Assembly (NCBI GenBank): GCA_015680685.1
Contig: MNCI01002706.1
Coordinates: 956,758 to 1,020,757 of the forward strand
Direction: 5' to 3'
DNA length: 64,000 nt
From: Gnetum montanum
Lineage: Eukaryota > Streptophyta > Gnetopsida > Gnetales > Gnetaceae
The stretch's first letter is position 1. Each line of letters opens with the position of its first letter. The translations under genes and the position numbers were made by a program. Below, one piece after another: positions 46,003 to 57,640 of this stretch. Under the pieces are notes generated by a model, which was given only the letters and a program-made list of their open reading frames with translations, made no database searches and had not been told where the DNA came from.

Positions 46003-47360
46003 CAACACAGAATTAATAAATGTTTTTCCTTTTCTTTAATTTTACAACTTTTTGTTTTCTAGTTTTTCATTTTTCAATTTATTGTTTTATTTCTTCGTCA
46101 TTTTATCTTTTTATGAGTAATCTCATCTACGAAAAAATAGTCATGTGACTCATTGGTTGAGGTGTTGTTTGATGCTATCAAGTCTCGGGTAACTAATTAT
46201 TTGGACAGTGAGTCCACAACATCCACTCACCCATTTTATTAATAATAGGTTCTACCCTGGGTACAATGATATTCCTAATCATCAAAACTTAAAGTAATTT
46301 TGTGCTCATTATACCCAAAGCAAAGAAGGATGGACCAAGAGGGAATGACCAGGGTGTGACATCAAGGGGACTTGTGGGTTCTCTTTGGTGACATCTGTAG
46401 GAGTAGCATATAGCTTGGTTATACTAAGATCCTTGTAGATCTAATGAAAAATAGGAGTAAGAGTAATCAAAAGGCACTCAATCAAGAAAACTCAATGCTA
46501 TTCTAGGGGATCCCACTGGAAAGACATGCACCCATGCTTGAAGGTAGGTGGCTTCTCTAGCTTAAGCATTCATTCGTAAAAAAAAAAAGAGTGCCACAAA
46601 CCAAAATCACTCCTCCCTTGTATGAAATGTCAAGTGATCATATGCCTTGCCATCATGATGCTCTTATTGTTGTCTATCATTGGGAAAAAATAATGTGATG
46701 TCACTGATTAAAGGAATGGACTTGGTCCTAATTTTTGAACAATGGGTTAATGACATATTAATCATGCCTTACACTGAGGATTCATTGTACCTTGAGTTAG
46801 TTACCTCATGTTCCAAACTCTACAATCCCTTCTACAATTCACCTCATCTCATTGTTCATGAATTTTTTACTCGTGTCTTGTGTAGCATTGAATTCATACT
46901 TTACCTCGGTGGTATCTACATGTGTATGTTTTGTGAAACTGGTGTGGATTACATTTAACCCTTCTAGTGCCTACAAACATTTTAAGATGTGGTTACGTAA
47001 GGGCATTATAGGTTGGAACCTACTTTGGGGAGAACCCACATGCATGACTTTTGTAATCTGTACTTGTTGCACACCACCACATCATCTTATACCCTTTGAG
47101 CACTTCATTGCCAAATCTATTATTTTCTTTATCATCATTTTATCAAACTTTCCTCAAAACCATTCCATGTCCTTTTATGTGTTACCTAAACAAATTAGGT
47201 CTGACATTAAACTTTTAGGGCAACTTCCTTGAAAAAATTTCTAACTCTAAAATCACACAAAGCAAATAATTCAATAATTACTAAAGGCAATAAGTAAGGT
47301 ATGAAATAATTGAATGTCTTTCAATAACCTTACTAATAATTAATATTTGTGTGATTATAG
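46003..47360 (+). other. Non-coding 3' region of element F
   Basis: No recognised protein. It includes a T-rich start (46020-46110), a block at 47009-47040 (CCTACTTTGGGGAGAACCCA) shared with A and B, and short frames (46680-47232) that I do not consider genes. Confidence 0.5.
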
Positions 47361-47960
47361 ATGGGCCCTAAAAGAGGACAACAAGGAGGACCTTATCAAG
47401 GTGCAACTAAATGTCTAGGGGGAGGTAGAGGCCAAGGACCTCATGTAGAATATGCAGAGTAGGAAGCACAATCATTTAGCATCCATCAAGGAACTCCTGC
47501 CACTGCACGATCTAGCCAAGAAAAAGGTGGAGAGGTCATGGCCTGAGCCTATGAAGAGGAACAATGGTTATTTGTAGCATAGCATGTCAAGGCCAATCAA
47601 GTGTTCCTATAGCTGTCGTGTCCATGGGAAGTGTCGCCTCCATCAAACATTGGAACATCAACATGGATGGCTCATAATCCTTGGATAGAAGAGGAGAAAC
47701 ATTAGGTTCTTCTTTAATGGTATCAATCTCAAAAGCTTGGTGTGCAGGACAAAGGAAAAGCACCCATGGAGGAACCACCGCCATCTAGAAACACATGAGT
47801 TCCAACAAAGTTTTGTAATTCTGTGTCTGTGTCCCAATTTTGTTTTGTTCAATCCCACACTGCAACATGAATAAATCCCTAATCAGTTAATAATCCCATA
47901 CCTATCCACTATGTAATCAATGAGGCTTGTTCTCATCTTATTTCACTTGAGGATGAGTTT
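47361..47960 (+). pseudogene. 3' reading region of element F after a splice-acceptor-like site
   Basis: TTGTGTGATTATAG ends at 47360 and is followed at once by ATGGGCCC, giving MGPKRGQQGGPYQGATKC and then a Gly/Gln-rich, repeatedly interrupted frame (GGGRGQGPHVEYAE). Further on comes 'SQFCFVQSHTAT'. The start resembles the MAPK/MGPK openings common in the third ORF of Athila-like elements and that of fragment G (53046, MAPKCPTQTS). An env-like or third-ORF remnant is possible but not proven. Confidence 0.35.
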
Positions 47961-47966
47961 TTATTC

Positions 47967-47979
47967 AGTCATGGGGGTA
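47967..47979 (+). other. 3' polypurine tract of element F
   Basis: AGTCATGGGGGTA immediately before the 3' LTR, identical to the B tract. Confidence 0.85.
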
Positions 47980-48821
47980 TGATGAATCATGATTCATTAG
48001 GTCGTATTATCACACCCGTGATATCGCATACGTGATATCATGGCCTGGCTTGCGATATCATATACTTGATAGTGCAACTCTTATGTGGGCCTATAAATGC
48101 ACATGTAGGCACAAGGAGTTAGAAAAAGGTAGTAATAGGTTAGTTTAGCAGAGTCTTTTTGTCATTTTTTCCTCTCAACCCTTTCTCATAGTGTATGCCC
48201 ACAGTGTAATTATTGTAATTATACGACATCCTTTATTCAAGTGTGACATACTTGGACATGTACATGATTGAAAATAAAGATTGATATTACTTCATCATTG
48301 TAGCATTCACTTAGTTTAATTATTTAATTGTTATTGTTATTTATTGCTTTTGTAGTTAATATCTCTTCACCCCAAACTCCTTAAACGCGGAATGAGTATG
48401 ACTTAATCATGAGCATTTAAGTGTGACTACTTATTAATCCAATAGCGTACCTAGGATCTGCACTTGGTAATCCCAGTAGTAGTCATGCATGAGATCCAAG
48501 ATGTGTACAGATGATTAAGGGACGGATGCTCATCGCACTTAGGCTAGCTTAGAATCTCTTCACCCTTTCCCTCTTAGGTTAATCGAAGTTATTTCCATTG
48601 CCTCTATGAGTAGCACTAGCTTAGGACCACATCATACACCTCACTTTGGACTAAACCATACGTGACAAAGCAAATACTAGTTTAGGTGGGAAGACAGTGA
48701 ACTACGATCAACGAGTAACTATCTAGATACCACAACTAGCCTGTCTGTTGAGTTCAACCGGATCATGAGTGAAACGCTTGTATTCGTATGGTTGAGTGTA
48801 GGGGTACCTCACCACTCATCA
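47980..48821 (+). repeat. 3' LTR of element F
   Basis: It pairs with 43304-44146, starting TGATGAATCATG and ending CCACTCATCA. Differences from the 5' copy are mostly C/T and G/A. Confidence 0.9.
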
Positions 48822-50206
48822 TACATCCTATGTAGAACCTTGGAAATAGGTTTTACATAAGGTTTGAGAGTAATCTCAAAATCAACATCATGCCTTGAAG
48901 GTAAACTAGGTAACTCAAAAGTAAAGACATTAGAAAACTCACAAACAACTAGAACTTATTCAAGTTCTTGCAATAAAGAAAGGTCATTGATGAAAATAGT
49001 AAAGCAAGAATGACCTTTACTTACTAACAGGTTAAAAGATTTTAAAGAAATAAGATCCAGGTGACCTTGCATGATGTAGTATATATCATCATCTGATCAC
49101 CATCATCCATCACATAGAAAAGTATCTTACAATAACAATCCAAGCTACCATGATAGTGAGACAACCAATTCATATCCAATATAACATCATAGTCCCCTAG
49201 GTTCATGATGTGGAGGTCACTGAACCACATGGCATTTTGAATTACCAAGGATAAAGATTTAGAAACTTGATCCATTGTAAGCACATAGCCACCAATGGAC
49301 CTAATAGTAAGCCCTTGGTCAAGACATTGATCCTCCAAACCCAAACAAGAAACTACACATAAATTCACAAAATAATGACTTGCAAAAAAATCAAAAAGAA
49401 TAAAACTACTAGATCAAAAATCCTACCTCTTATCTCCATCATGGGATTGGGTTGAGCCTTAGTTCTTTGGGTAGTTGAAGCTCTTATGGCCTGGTTGATC
49501 ATACTTGGGATAGTCCTTTTGAAATTTTTCAACCTTACTACAAGCAAAGAAAGTAATGTGTCCACAAGTGGTTCCACCACCTAATTCTTGCTACTAGGTT
49601 CTCTATTGTGGTTATTTCTAGCCATCCAAATCTAACCTCCTGGTCTGCTTGAATCCACTAGATTTCCTAGATGAGGTCTAAGCCTTCTTCTAAGAACAAT
49701 CTCGATGTGTTTCTTAGACTAATTGACTACACTCCAAATGTAATGAACGGTCTTGTGTGTCCTTAGAAATCTCAAGAAATAGATAGATCAAATGATCCTT
49801 AATGAATGCATGAAAATCACAAACAAAATGATTATCCATAGATAACTCATCTACGCATATGTGAGGCACATACATGCTTAGCTCTAAGAACTTGTAATTG
49901 TACTCTGTCATAATCTGAATACCTTAGTAGAGATGATAAAACTCCCCAACCTTCATCTTCATGAACTCTAAAGGAATGTAATGATCATTGAAAGCATTCA
50001 AAAAATCACTCTAATGAACATCACATTCTTCCCAATGATGAGCCTTCTCCTGAGCAGTCCACCAACATCTAGTGGTCACATGAAGTTGGTGAGTGGCTAA
50101 ATGAGTATGCTGCATAGGGGTACACTTCATCAACTTGAAGATTTTAAGGATCTCTTTAAGTCATTCAATGACAACTAGAGGATCCACATTACCCTAGAAG
50201 GTAGGG
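48822..50206 (-). pseudogene. RT start, protease, zinc knuckle and Gag part of element C
   Basis: From right to left on the minus strand: Gag pieces (about 50160-49714: 'SDFLNAFNDHYIPLEFMKMK', then EYNYKFLELSMYVPHICVDE), a zinc-knuckle remnant (about 49580-49450: 'TCGHITFFAC', 'YDQPGHKSFNYPK'), and protease (about 49410-49042: 'LFDFFASHYFV', with LGDYDVILDMNWLSHYHGSL). Last come linker and first RT residues ('KPISKVLHRM', about 48860-48823). The protease active site FDSGASH has become FDFFASH. Element D is inserted at 50207 in the Gag, F at 48821 in RT. The order is standard gypsy. Confidence 0.82.
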
Positions 50207-50698
50207 TGTAACATCTCATCCCTTGTTAAGGGTGGAAACTAATTATAACAATGTAATTAACCTTCAAATGAAAGGATACCTCATTATGAGGAGTTATGAT
50301 TATTCATGTATCCCTCGAGAATGGGTTTGACCTATGTCATTTAAGGTTGATTTTAGAGGTCATGCTAGCATGGAGTTGTGGAGCTAGAAAAGCAAGTGAT
50401 GGGAGCTAGGTGAAGTAGGAGAAGAAGGGACTAATCGCCCCTTTGGGTGGAAAACCTAACCGTAGTGGCAATGCTAGATTACCTCCAAGGCTTAAGTGGC
50501 ATGGGAAGATAACCTAGATGGCATTACAATACACTCTCTCTCATTAATAAAATATTTCCATTTTCTTTCCTATTCCTTAGTACCAATTAATTCATTTATT
50601 AAGTATTTATGTTGTTTCCATTATATTATTTAAGGAAATGATAAATTAATTAAATTAAGGGATCAATTTTTTACGACATTTGAGAATGGGATGTCACA
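50207..50698 (+). repeat. 5' LTR of element D
   Basis: It starts TGTAACATCTCATCCCTT and ends GGGATGTCACA. It matches 58203-58704 at most positions. Confidence 0.93.
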
Positions 50699-50700
50699 TT

Positions 50701-50715
50701 TGGTATCAGAGCAAA
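50701..50715 (+). other. Primer binding site of element D (tRNA-iMet)
   Basis: TGGTATCAGAGCA, a perfect 12-base complement of the plant initiator tRNA-Met end, lies two bases after the LTR. Confidence 0.95.
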
Positions 50716-50753
50716 CCATGATTTAGGAGCCAAAGTAAAAAAACATTATTTTA

Positions 50754-53060
50754 TTAGTATTGTGTAATAGAAGTATAGCCAAGCATAATACTTGTAAGGG
50801 AAGAAGCGGCAAAAAGGGAAGAAGTGAAATACAAGAATGGGAAAGATGTAAAGAAAAAAATAGTAATCATTTTTTTATGATCAAACAAATCAATAAGATC
50901 TATAACTATCTTCAGTTGTGCTTGTTGTTCCTCATCAATGGCATACTTCTTACTGAGCACCATCTTGCATCCCACCAACTCATCACACAATTTTTTGATG
51001 TATTTTTTGGCACTTCTTACTATAGCTACTAATCCTCCTTCCTCTTGAGTTGGGTGTTCAACATATCCATCTAAATCGATCAGTCATCCATGTCTTTTTG
51101 TCATTTCTTCTCTTTCCTCTACACAAAAGAAGATTAAAATTATGAGTTATGAACAAAAAGAGAAAAAGGAAAGAGAAAAGAATATGAACTATTTACCTTA
51201 AGTCAATCATTGTCAATTTGAAGATACCATTCTCACATCTCCAAATAGCAAGCCAGGCACATAGCACTCTCCAATTCTCCTAAGAGTTACTTTAGATCTT
51301 TGACAACTTCCAAAGCATCCTAAAGAATTAGATAAAAAGATGATGAAACTCCAACCTATACCAAATCATATTCTACCCTGAAGTTGTAGGACTGAGACTC
51401 TCATAAGTGATAGACATTCTCACAAATAGAATAGGATTTGTTATTGAAAATTTGCTGACCAAGATGCCAACGAAGCATGGGTTATTCTTCGATAGCTACC
51501 ACTATTTGTCACATTGAATAAGGAGAACCTTAGATAGAGGAAGAAGAAACCATTGGAACAAACTCAAAAGCTAATGTCAGTGCTACTTATGGAAGGGAAC
51601 CTCTTAAAGGCATCGCAGACAAAGAAGGCATGCCCAGTGATCTAGGTGGAAGAAAGGAAGATGAAATGATGGGAGTTTTTTTAGAAGTGGTGCCTACATC
51701 ATCTCTGTCCATCTCTTAGATAAAGTACCATCGCTTCATAAACATCTACAACATAAAAGGGTCAACATCATACAAGATACAAGAAGAGGCAAAGGAAACT
51801 ATTCAAATTTTAAAATAATTAAAATTTACCTATGGTTCCTTTCCTTTATTTTGTCTTGTACTTTTTTGTTGAGATTGTTGTTGGGTTTTTTGTATAACCA
51901 ATGGACTACCAGAACCTTGCCTAGTATGTTGCTTCTATAAAAAAAATAATTTATTAGGAAAGGAAAGGAAATAACTAACACACACACACACACACAAATT
52001 GGAGTTGGCAGTAAGTGTGATTTGTTGTCGTGGCTAAACCAAAGAAGCACCTTGAGCACTTTTAGTCTATGTAGTCTGAGCACCTTCTCTTGAAATCTAT
52101 GCATCTTGGATTAGTTCATTCTGCATGCTAGATTACACTATCAATAAATACATAAAGAAACATAAGTAACAATAGAAATATAAAATATATAAAAAATATA
52201 AAATACCTTATTGCTTCCTTCTTGATTTTTGGCCTACCGTAAAACCAATTAACCTTTCTTGCTACTCTCAATCTTACTCTTTATAATTCTGTCCTTTTCT
52301 AGAAATTTAGGATGTAAACTAGGGTCGTATAGGCTAAAGAGTTTGCTTGAAGTATTGTAGCTTAGAATTAAACACCTAATCAAGGTTATGCAACATATGA
52401 CATATGGTTTACTGGGATTTTATTTGGTAGCAGTGGCTCCACTCATGGTATTATACAAAGTAGAAAAACAAGACAGCGACAAATCATAAACTCTACCAAT
52501 TATGACACCATGAAGTATATAGATGGAAAAGTAGTAACATAAGATTACTATAGATGCCAGAAAACCTTACTATGGATGAATTGACATAATTCAAAGTGAA
52601 TTTCATTAATGAAATCTCCATGAAGAAATTGGCTTTTGTCGACAGTAGAAGCCCTAACATAATCAAATAATTCTTTTTGGCAAAACAATTTATATTTAGG
52701 AAATAAAATCGAAGGAATTAAAGGATCCTCCCCTAGGTGCAAACCTAAATTCAAATATCAAATAAAATAGTCATTATTGGCCCAAACACAGTTGGGAAGT
52801 GGTGGTTATATTGTTATTATAAAGATTACATAATTGAATTATTAAGAATTTACACTTGGTTGTCTTGAAAGTAGGGAAGATCAGTAATTTAGACAATTGA
52901 GAAGTGATAAGGAACTAAAACCCCTCCTTTCCAAGTAAATCATGCATAGGATTGGAAGTAGTCACTACACTATTATGATGAAAAAAATGGACATCGATTT
53001 AGAGCTATCTAGAGTTGAAGAAGAAGTCTGGGTAGGACACTTTGGGGCCATGATGATGAG
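50754..53060 (-). pseudogene. Unknown third-ORF-like region of fragment G
   Basis: The minus strand from 53046 opens with MAPKCPTQTSSSTLDSSKSM. Later pieces include the frame 52754-52548 (GLHLGEDPLIPSILFPKYKL, ASTVDKSQFLHGDFINEIHF), 'LSYNTSSKLFSLYDPSLHPK' near 52370-52310, and LKIVIDLIDLFDHKK with a Gln/Glu-rich coiled stretch near 50930-50870. The layout loosely recalls the third ORF ('putative plant transposon protein') of Athila-like elements, but no diagnostic motif is certain. (CA)n lies at 51978-51997. Many stops; no working protein. Confidence 0.3.
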
Positions 53061-53654
53061 GGTTAAGAAAAATCATTTGTGTTGATGGTAAAATTTTTCA
53101 AGCTTCTCCATTGATGCAATCCTTCAATCTTCTGTTGATACTAAGTTATGATGGGAAAAATCTTTCTTCTTCTCCTATTTATAATAGAACCACAAGAATC
53201 TAGGCAAGAGTAAATAGGAAGTATCAACTTAAGTTAATTAATAATTAAATAAAGCTAATGCTCACTTTTTGTGATTTTTTGATTGTTAGGTATACCAAAA
53301 AAGCATAATCAAGCTCAATGTGTATTACTCTTTGAGATGATTCCAACAATACCAAATTTGTCAAAATTTGACTTATGGTTTGGGAGATATAGCATTTCTT
53401 GGGTTACATGTAGTTTTAAAATTTAAAAAGTGTTTTTTTAATTTAAATTTAATTTTTAAATTATTATTTATTTATTTTTAAAAAAATGAAAAGCAAGAGT
53501 TCACGGGTTTTACTCCAACCCCTTGAAAATTTAAATAAATAAATATTTAAAAAAAAACTTTGATAGGGCTGCGATTAGTCCCTAGGGATGCCCATGCAAG
53601 CCCAAAGGACTACATAGCCCTAAGATGGCTACCATCCCTATCTAGCAATCACCC

Positions 53655-54486
53655 TTGCCTCTGGAAATGGAAAGGATTTTTCATCAATTAATGAAAATTT
53701 TGAATTTTCCATCACCTCCATCACAATATCTATTACTCTTTCCACAGTCCCAACCTTTGCTTCTCCTATCAAAGTTGGAGGAAAATACAATGAGGATGAA
53801 GATGAAGGTAAAGAGGAAGGAGAATCAACATCGAAATGATGCCTACTACCTCCTCTTCTTCAATCCCTATCGTGCTCACCAGGTTTTTCATTCTCCTTGT
53901 GCTTGTCATTGTTCCTACCTCTAGATGAATGACTTTGGTTATTGTCTTTTGAGACTCCATGATCCTCTAAACCATTCTTTCCCTCACCCAAGTTGTTCAT
54001 AATTAATTATAGCCTTTGGTTGAGGGTCTCTCCTTCAAAGAAAGGTGGAGAATATGCATAGTGGAACTAACTTGAAAATAAGTCCTTGCCATCTTTGTGT
54101 AGTTACAAGAACAAGTGGGTAGGAAATATTTTACCCTTTGAAACCTAATATCAAGCTTCCATCTACCAATCTTTCTTTCATTGGGCCTTAGTGGGATGAT
54201 AATCTTGAGAGACATGGTCTTGGACCTCATACTCTGAGTTGAGTCTAGAAATGTCTAACCTAATGAGATTATTTAGTAACATTATAGGAATAGATTGTCC
54301 AGGAGGCAACACAATGTTGTCTTCCATATCCCTCCATAACATTTGCTCATCTTGATGTTGGATGAAGGTGAAATCTAGAGTGTAAGGATCCTACATTGTT
54401 GGCACCTACATTTTTTTTCCTTCTTACCTTTGATTAGATTTTCCTATGAATGGCAATAGAGATTATTCCCTATGAGAAGAAGCCAT
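53655..54486 (-). pseudogene. gag: Gag N-terminal part of fragment G
   Basis: The minus-strand start at 54486 (MASSHRE) is followed by blocks matching B (35270-35350) and E (62459-62560): FTFIQHQDEQMLWRD and VLPPGQSIP. A run rich in His, Ser, Arg and Asn (about 53960-53800: SHSSRGRNNDKHKENEKPGE) precedes a Ser/Pro stretch. The Gag core seen in A is absent beyond about 53650. Confidence 0.6.
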
Positions 54487-54564
54487 ATTAGTGATTGGTA
54501 ATTGATAGTTTTCTTTTCTTGTTATATTCTTAATGATTTAGTGTTAGTTATTCTTTATAAGGAA

Positions 54565-54835
54565 TCATCTTCAAAGTTCATTGGTGGACTACATGCTCAA
54601 AAATGTTCCTAGACTTGAGATATAATCCTCAAAAAATTGATGAAGCATACAAAATTGCTATGAATTATGAAGAATCGAATCAAGTACAAACTACCCTTCA
54701 ACAAGAAACTCTTCAATAAGCTAACCTTCCACAAGCAATGGTAAAGAAAACACCAACCAAAAGAGCTCAATCAAGATCAAGATGTTTTATTTGTGGCAAA
54801 GATCATTTCAAATGAGAGTATCCAAAAATGTGGGT
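54565..54835 (+). pseudogene. gag: Gag C-terminus and zinc knuckle of element D
   Basis: 'RYNPQKIDEAYKIAMNYEES' and then a Gln-rich stretch lead to CFICGKDHFK.EYPK at about 54783-54827, a CX2CX4HX4C knuckle whose last Cys is Tyr and which contains a stop. Only the end of Gag remains, as the rest is replaced by G. Confidence 0.75.
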
Positions 54836-55440
54836 AATTTTACAAAGGACTAATCAAACTAGGAATAAAAAATCTAACCCAAACATGAACAAAGGAAAAA
54901 TCCCAACCACCACCGTAGCTATGAAGAAGATATCTACATTAACTAAGTCATATTTACAAAAATTTCAATTTTCTTTACTAATTTTTGAGGGTTCAATTAA
55001 AGGTGAAAAAATTAAATTTTTGATTGATAGTTGTGCTAGTAATAACTTTATTTTTCCAAATTTAATTAATTTATTGAAATTAATTTTAGCTTCCAAGAAA
55101 ATTATTAAGATAGAATTTGTAGATGAAACAACCATGAGTAAGCATACCAGGATGAAGAAATTACATTTACCTTAATGGACATGCCTTTTTTCAATAAATT
55201 CTTTGAATTTGAACTAGGTGATGTTGATGTGATTTTAGGAATGTCTTTCCTGCAAAAATTTGATATTATTGCTAACTTTAGAACTTGTATTTTAAAAGTC
55301 CCAACAATTGACAAAGTTAGGGTTCTAAGGGGGGTAGGAACACCAAAGAAAATTCACATGATAACCATTAAGCAAGCCAAAAGATTAGTCAAAAAGGGTG
55401 CTATGATGTTGCTTGTCAAATTAACCCAACGTTAGAGATC
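54836..55440 (+). pseudogene. Aspartic protease of element D
   Basis: The frame 54828-55175 contains IKFLIDSCASNNFIFPNLIN, the active site with DSCAS in place of DSGAS. The next frame (55175-55435) contains FELGDVDVILGMSFLQKFD, the second-lobe signature. One frame break separates the halves. It would mature Gag-Pol in an intact element. Confidence 0.85.
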
Positions 55441-56400
55441 TCTAGATATTGAGATTCCAAAAGAACTTGAGGAATATAAAGATTCAGTATTTGGTGAAAC
55501 TAAAGAACTACCTCCAAAAAGAACTGTTGAGCATGCTATTGATATTTTTCTTGGTACACAACCTATTTCAAAAGCTCCTTATAGATTTTCCACTTCTAAA
55601 CTAAGAGAATTGAAAGTACAATTAGATCAACTATTGGAAGAAGGGAAAATTTGACCTAGCATATCACCTTGGGGTGCACTAATCTTATTCGTTAAAAAGA
55701 AAGATGGTAACTTAAGATTATGCATCAATTATAGGGCATTAAATAAAGTGATGATTAAAAATACTTATCCTTTGCCTAGGATCGATGATTTGTTTAATCA
55801 ACTTACTAGTGCATGTTATTTTTAAAAAATTGATTTAAAATTAGGTTATCACCAAATAAGGATTAAGGAGAAAGATATTGAGAAAATTTCTTTCAAAACC
55901 ATGTATGAATTATACGAATTTGATGTGATGCCATTTAGATTAACTAATGCACCTACAACATTCATGGCATTAATGAATAACATTTTTCATGAATATATTG
56001 ATGAGTTTGTTATAGTATTTATACATGATATACTTGTTTATTCTAAGTTAAGAGAAGAACATGTCAAACATTCGAAAATTACAATGGAAATTCTTAAATA
56101 GCATCAATTGAAAGCTAAATTGAGTAAATGTGAACTCTTTAAGGATGAAGTTTCATACTTAGATCATATCATTTCTAAGAAAGGATCACAAGTAGATCTA
56201 GCAAAGGTTAGTACACTTTGGGATTGGCTTGAATTAAAAAATGCTACAGTGGTTCACATTTTTCTAGGTTTAGTAGGTTTTTATTGACATTTTATTAAAT
56301 ATTATTCTACTTTAGTAGCCCCCTTGACTAACCTTTTGTAGGAAAAGCATGTGTTCAAGTTTGATGAAAAATGTAGGGAAGCTTTCCTCATATTAAAGAT
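55441..56400 (+). pseudogene. Reverse transcriptase of element D
   Basis: Readable in nearly one frame with stops: 'TQPISKAPYRFSTSKLRELK', '[20 protein letters not shown]', '[20 protein letters not shown]', 'YEFDVMPFRLTNAPTTFMAL' and FVIVFIHDILVYSKL. The catalytic pair has His for the first Asp (56024-56029), so it cannot be active. Thumb ('HIISKKGSQVDLAKV', 'FLGLVGFY') follows to 56400. Confidence 0.92.
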
Positions 56401-56794
56401 GCTCCTTACAACCACACCTATTCTAATAATTCTAGATGAAGAATTACCAATTAAAGTATCCACAAATGCCTGTAGATTAGAAATTAGTGCAATTATTTCA
56501 TAAGAAGATAAAGTGGTATGTTATGAATCTCATAAATTACAAGGAGCTAAGGTAAATTACTCAACCCATGATTTAGAATTACTAGCAATTGTTCATGCTT
56601 TGAAAGTTTGGAGACATTATCTTTGTGAAAAAAGGTTTGTACTAAAAATAGATCATAAAAGCTTAGAATATTTGCAAAGACAACCTATTTTGAATACTCA
56701 TCAATGGAAATGGGTAGAATTATTGGCTGAATATGATTTTAAAATCAAATATATTCCCAGTAAACAAGATGTAATAGTCGATGCTCTTAGTTGA
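56401..56794 (+). pseudogene. RNase H of element D
   Basis: 'LIILDEELPIKVSTNACRLE' stands where the DAS catalytic start is expected (TNA here). The open frame 56513-56794 has LLAIVHALKVWRHYLCEKRF, LKIDHKSLEYLQ and KYIPSKQDVIVDALS. It is shortened only by one stop near its start. Confidence 0.9.
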
Positions 56795-57640
56795 ATGTGG
56801 AACTTGATGATATGCATGGTAACACCCCCTACGGAAGAAGAAATTAAGGAATAAATAAAAGAAGATCCTTATTTCAAGAAGATTTTAATCAATATTTCCT
56901 TTGAGCCTCAATATCAACTTACCCCTACTGAATTATTGATAAAAGGACAAAGAGTGTGCATACAAGAAGTAAATTAAAGACTAAGGTTGTTGTATTAAGA
57001 ATTATATGAAGTTACATAAATCTTATTTCTAGCCTGGAATGAAGAATGATGTGTCCTTGTACATTAAAAACTATTCAACATGCCAAAGAAAAAAACTAAA
57101 CAAAGGAAACTTAGTGGATTATTACAACCTCTAGAAGTTCCAACCTAGAATGGGAAGATGGTACCATGGATTTCATTATGGGATTGCCAATAACCAAAAA
57201 GGAAAATTACTCAATTTTGGTAGTGGTTGATCATCTATCAAAGATGGCACATTTTATAGCTTTGAAATCTACAAACAAAGCCAAAGAAGTAGCCCAAACA
57301 TTTGTACGAGAAGTATTTCAATTGCATGATTGTCCACAATCTATCTCATACCAAGATCCTAAGTCCATATCTAAATTCTAGCAAAACTTCTTCAAATAGC
57401 TTGGAACCTAGTTGAAATTTAGCACAACTTACCACCCAGAGGTTGATGGGCAAACTGAATGTATAAATAGAATACTAGAAGATATTCTATGAAGCTATGT
57501 TGGGAGCAGACAAAAAATGTGGAAGAATTATTTACACCTAGCAGAATTCACCTATAACAACAATTATCAAGGTTCCATACATCGAACACCATTCGATGTA
57601 GTATATGGATGAAACTGCCATACACCACTAACCTGGGTAG
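56795..57640 (+). pseudogene. Integrase of element D
   Basis: After a decayed zinc finger (about 56960-57110) comes the core: MDFIMGLPITKKENYSILVV then DHLSKMAHFIALKSTNKAKE (57166-57300), 'LHDCPQSISYQDPKSISKF' where the second catalytic Asp stands, and 'TTYHPEVDGQTECINRILED' with the Glu of the triad near 57450. It continues to HLAEFTYNNNYQGSIHRTPF and 'DVVYG'. Several stops are present. Confidence 0.9.

Larger units (their letters stand above)
43304..48821 (+). mobile_element. Element F: gag-only gypsy-type retrotransposon
   Basis: It is 5.5 kb on the plus strand with LTRs of 843 and 842 bp, a tRNA-Asp-like primer site and a polypurine tract. It codes for a Gag and a Pro/His/Ser-rich region, then 2 kb without long frames. 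Internal length is about 3.8 kb, against 5.4 kb in A and B, and no protease motif is found. I see no convincing 5-bp target duplication (left flank GATGT, right flank TACAT). It interrupts the RT start of element C. Confidence 0.85.
50720..54560 (-). mobile_element. Fragment G: inverted piece of an Athila/TR-GAG-type element inside D
   Basis: On the minus strand, from 54486: MASSHRE, then 'TLDFTFIQHQDEQMLWRDM' and 'IVLPPGQSIPIMLL', the Gag N-terminus shared with B and E. A Ser/Pro/His-rich part follows to about 53650. The Gag core and protease are missing. At 53046 a new frame MAPKCPTQTSSSTLDSSK begins, followed by intron-like AT-rich and frame-shifted pieces to about 50760. No LTR of this family is found at either edge, so the piece is truncated at both ends. 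Edges are approximate, set by loss of similarity to D and gag-type sequences. Confidence 0.6.

Noticed and set aside
43299-48826. Target duplication for element F
   Set aside because: Flanks GATGT and TACAT do not match as direct repeats. The pair looks inverted and may be chance.
53655-53924. Plus-strand frame of 89 codons in D
   Set aside because: Antisense to the Ser/Pro-rich Gag part of G and not part of D pol.
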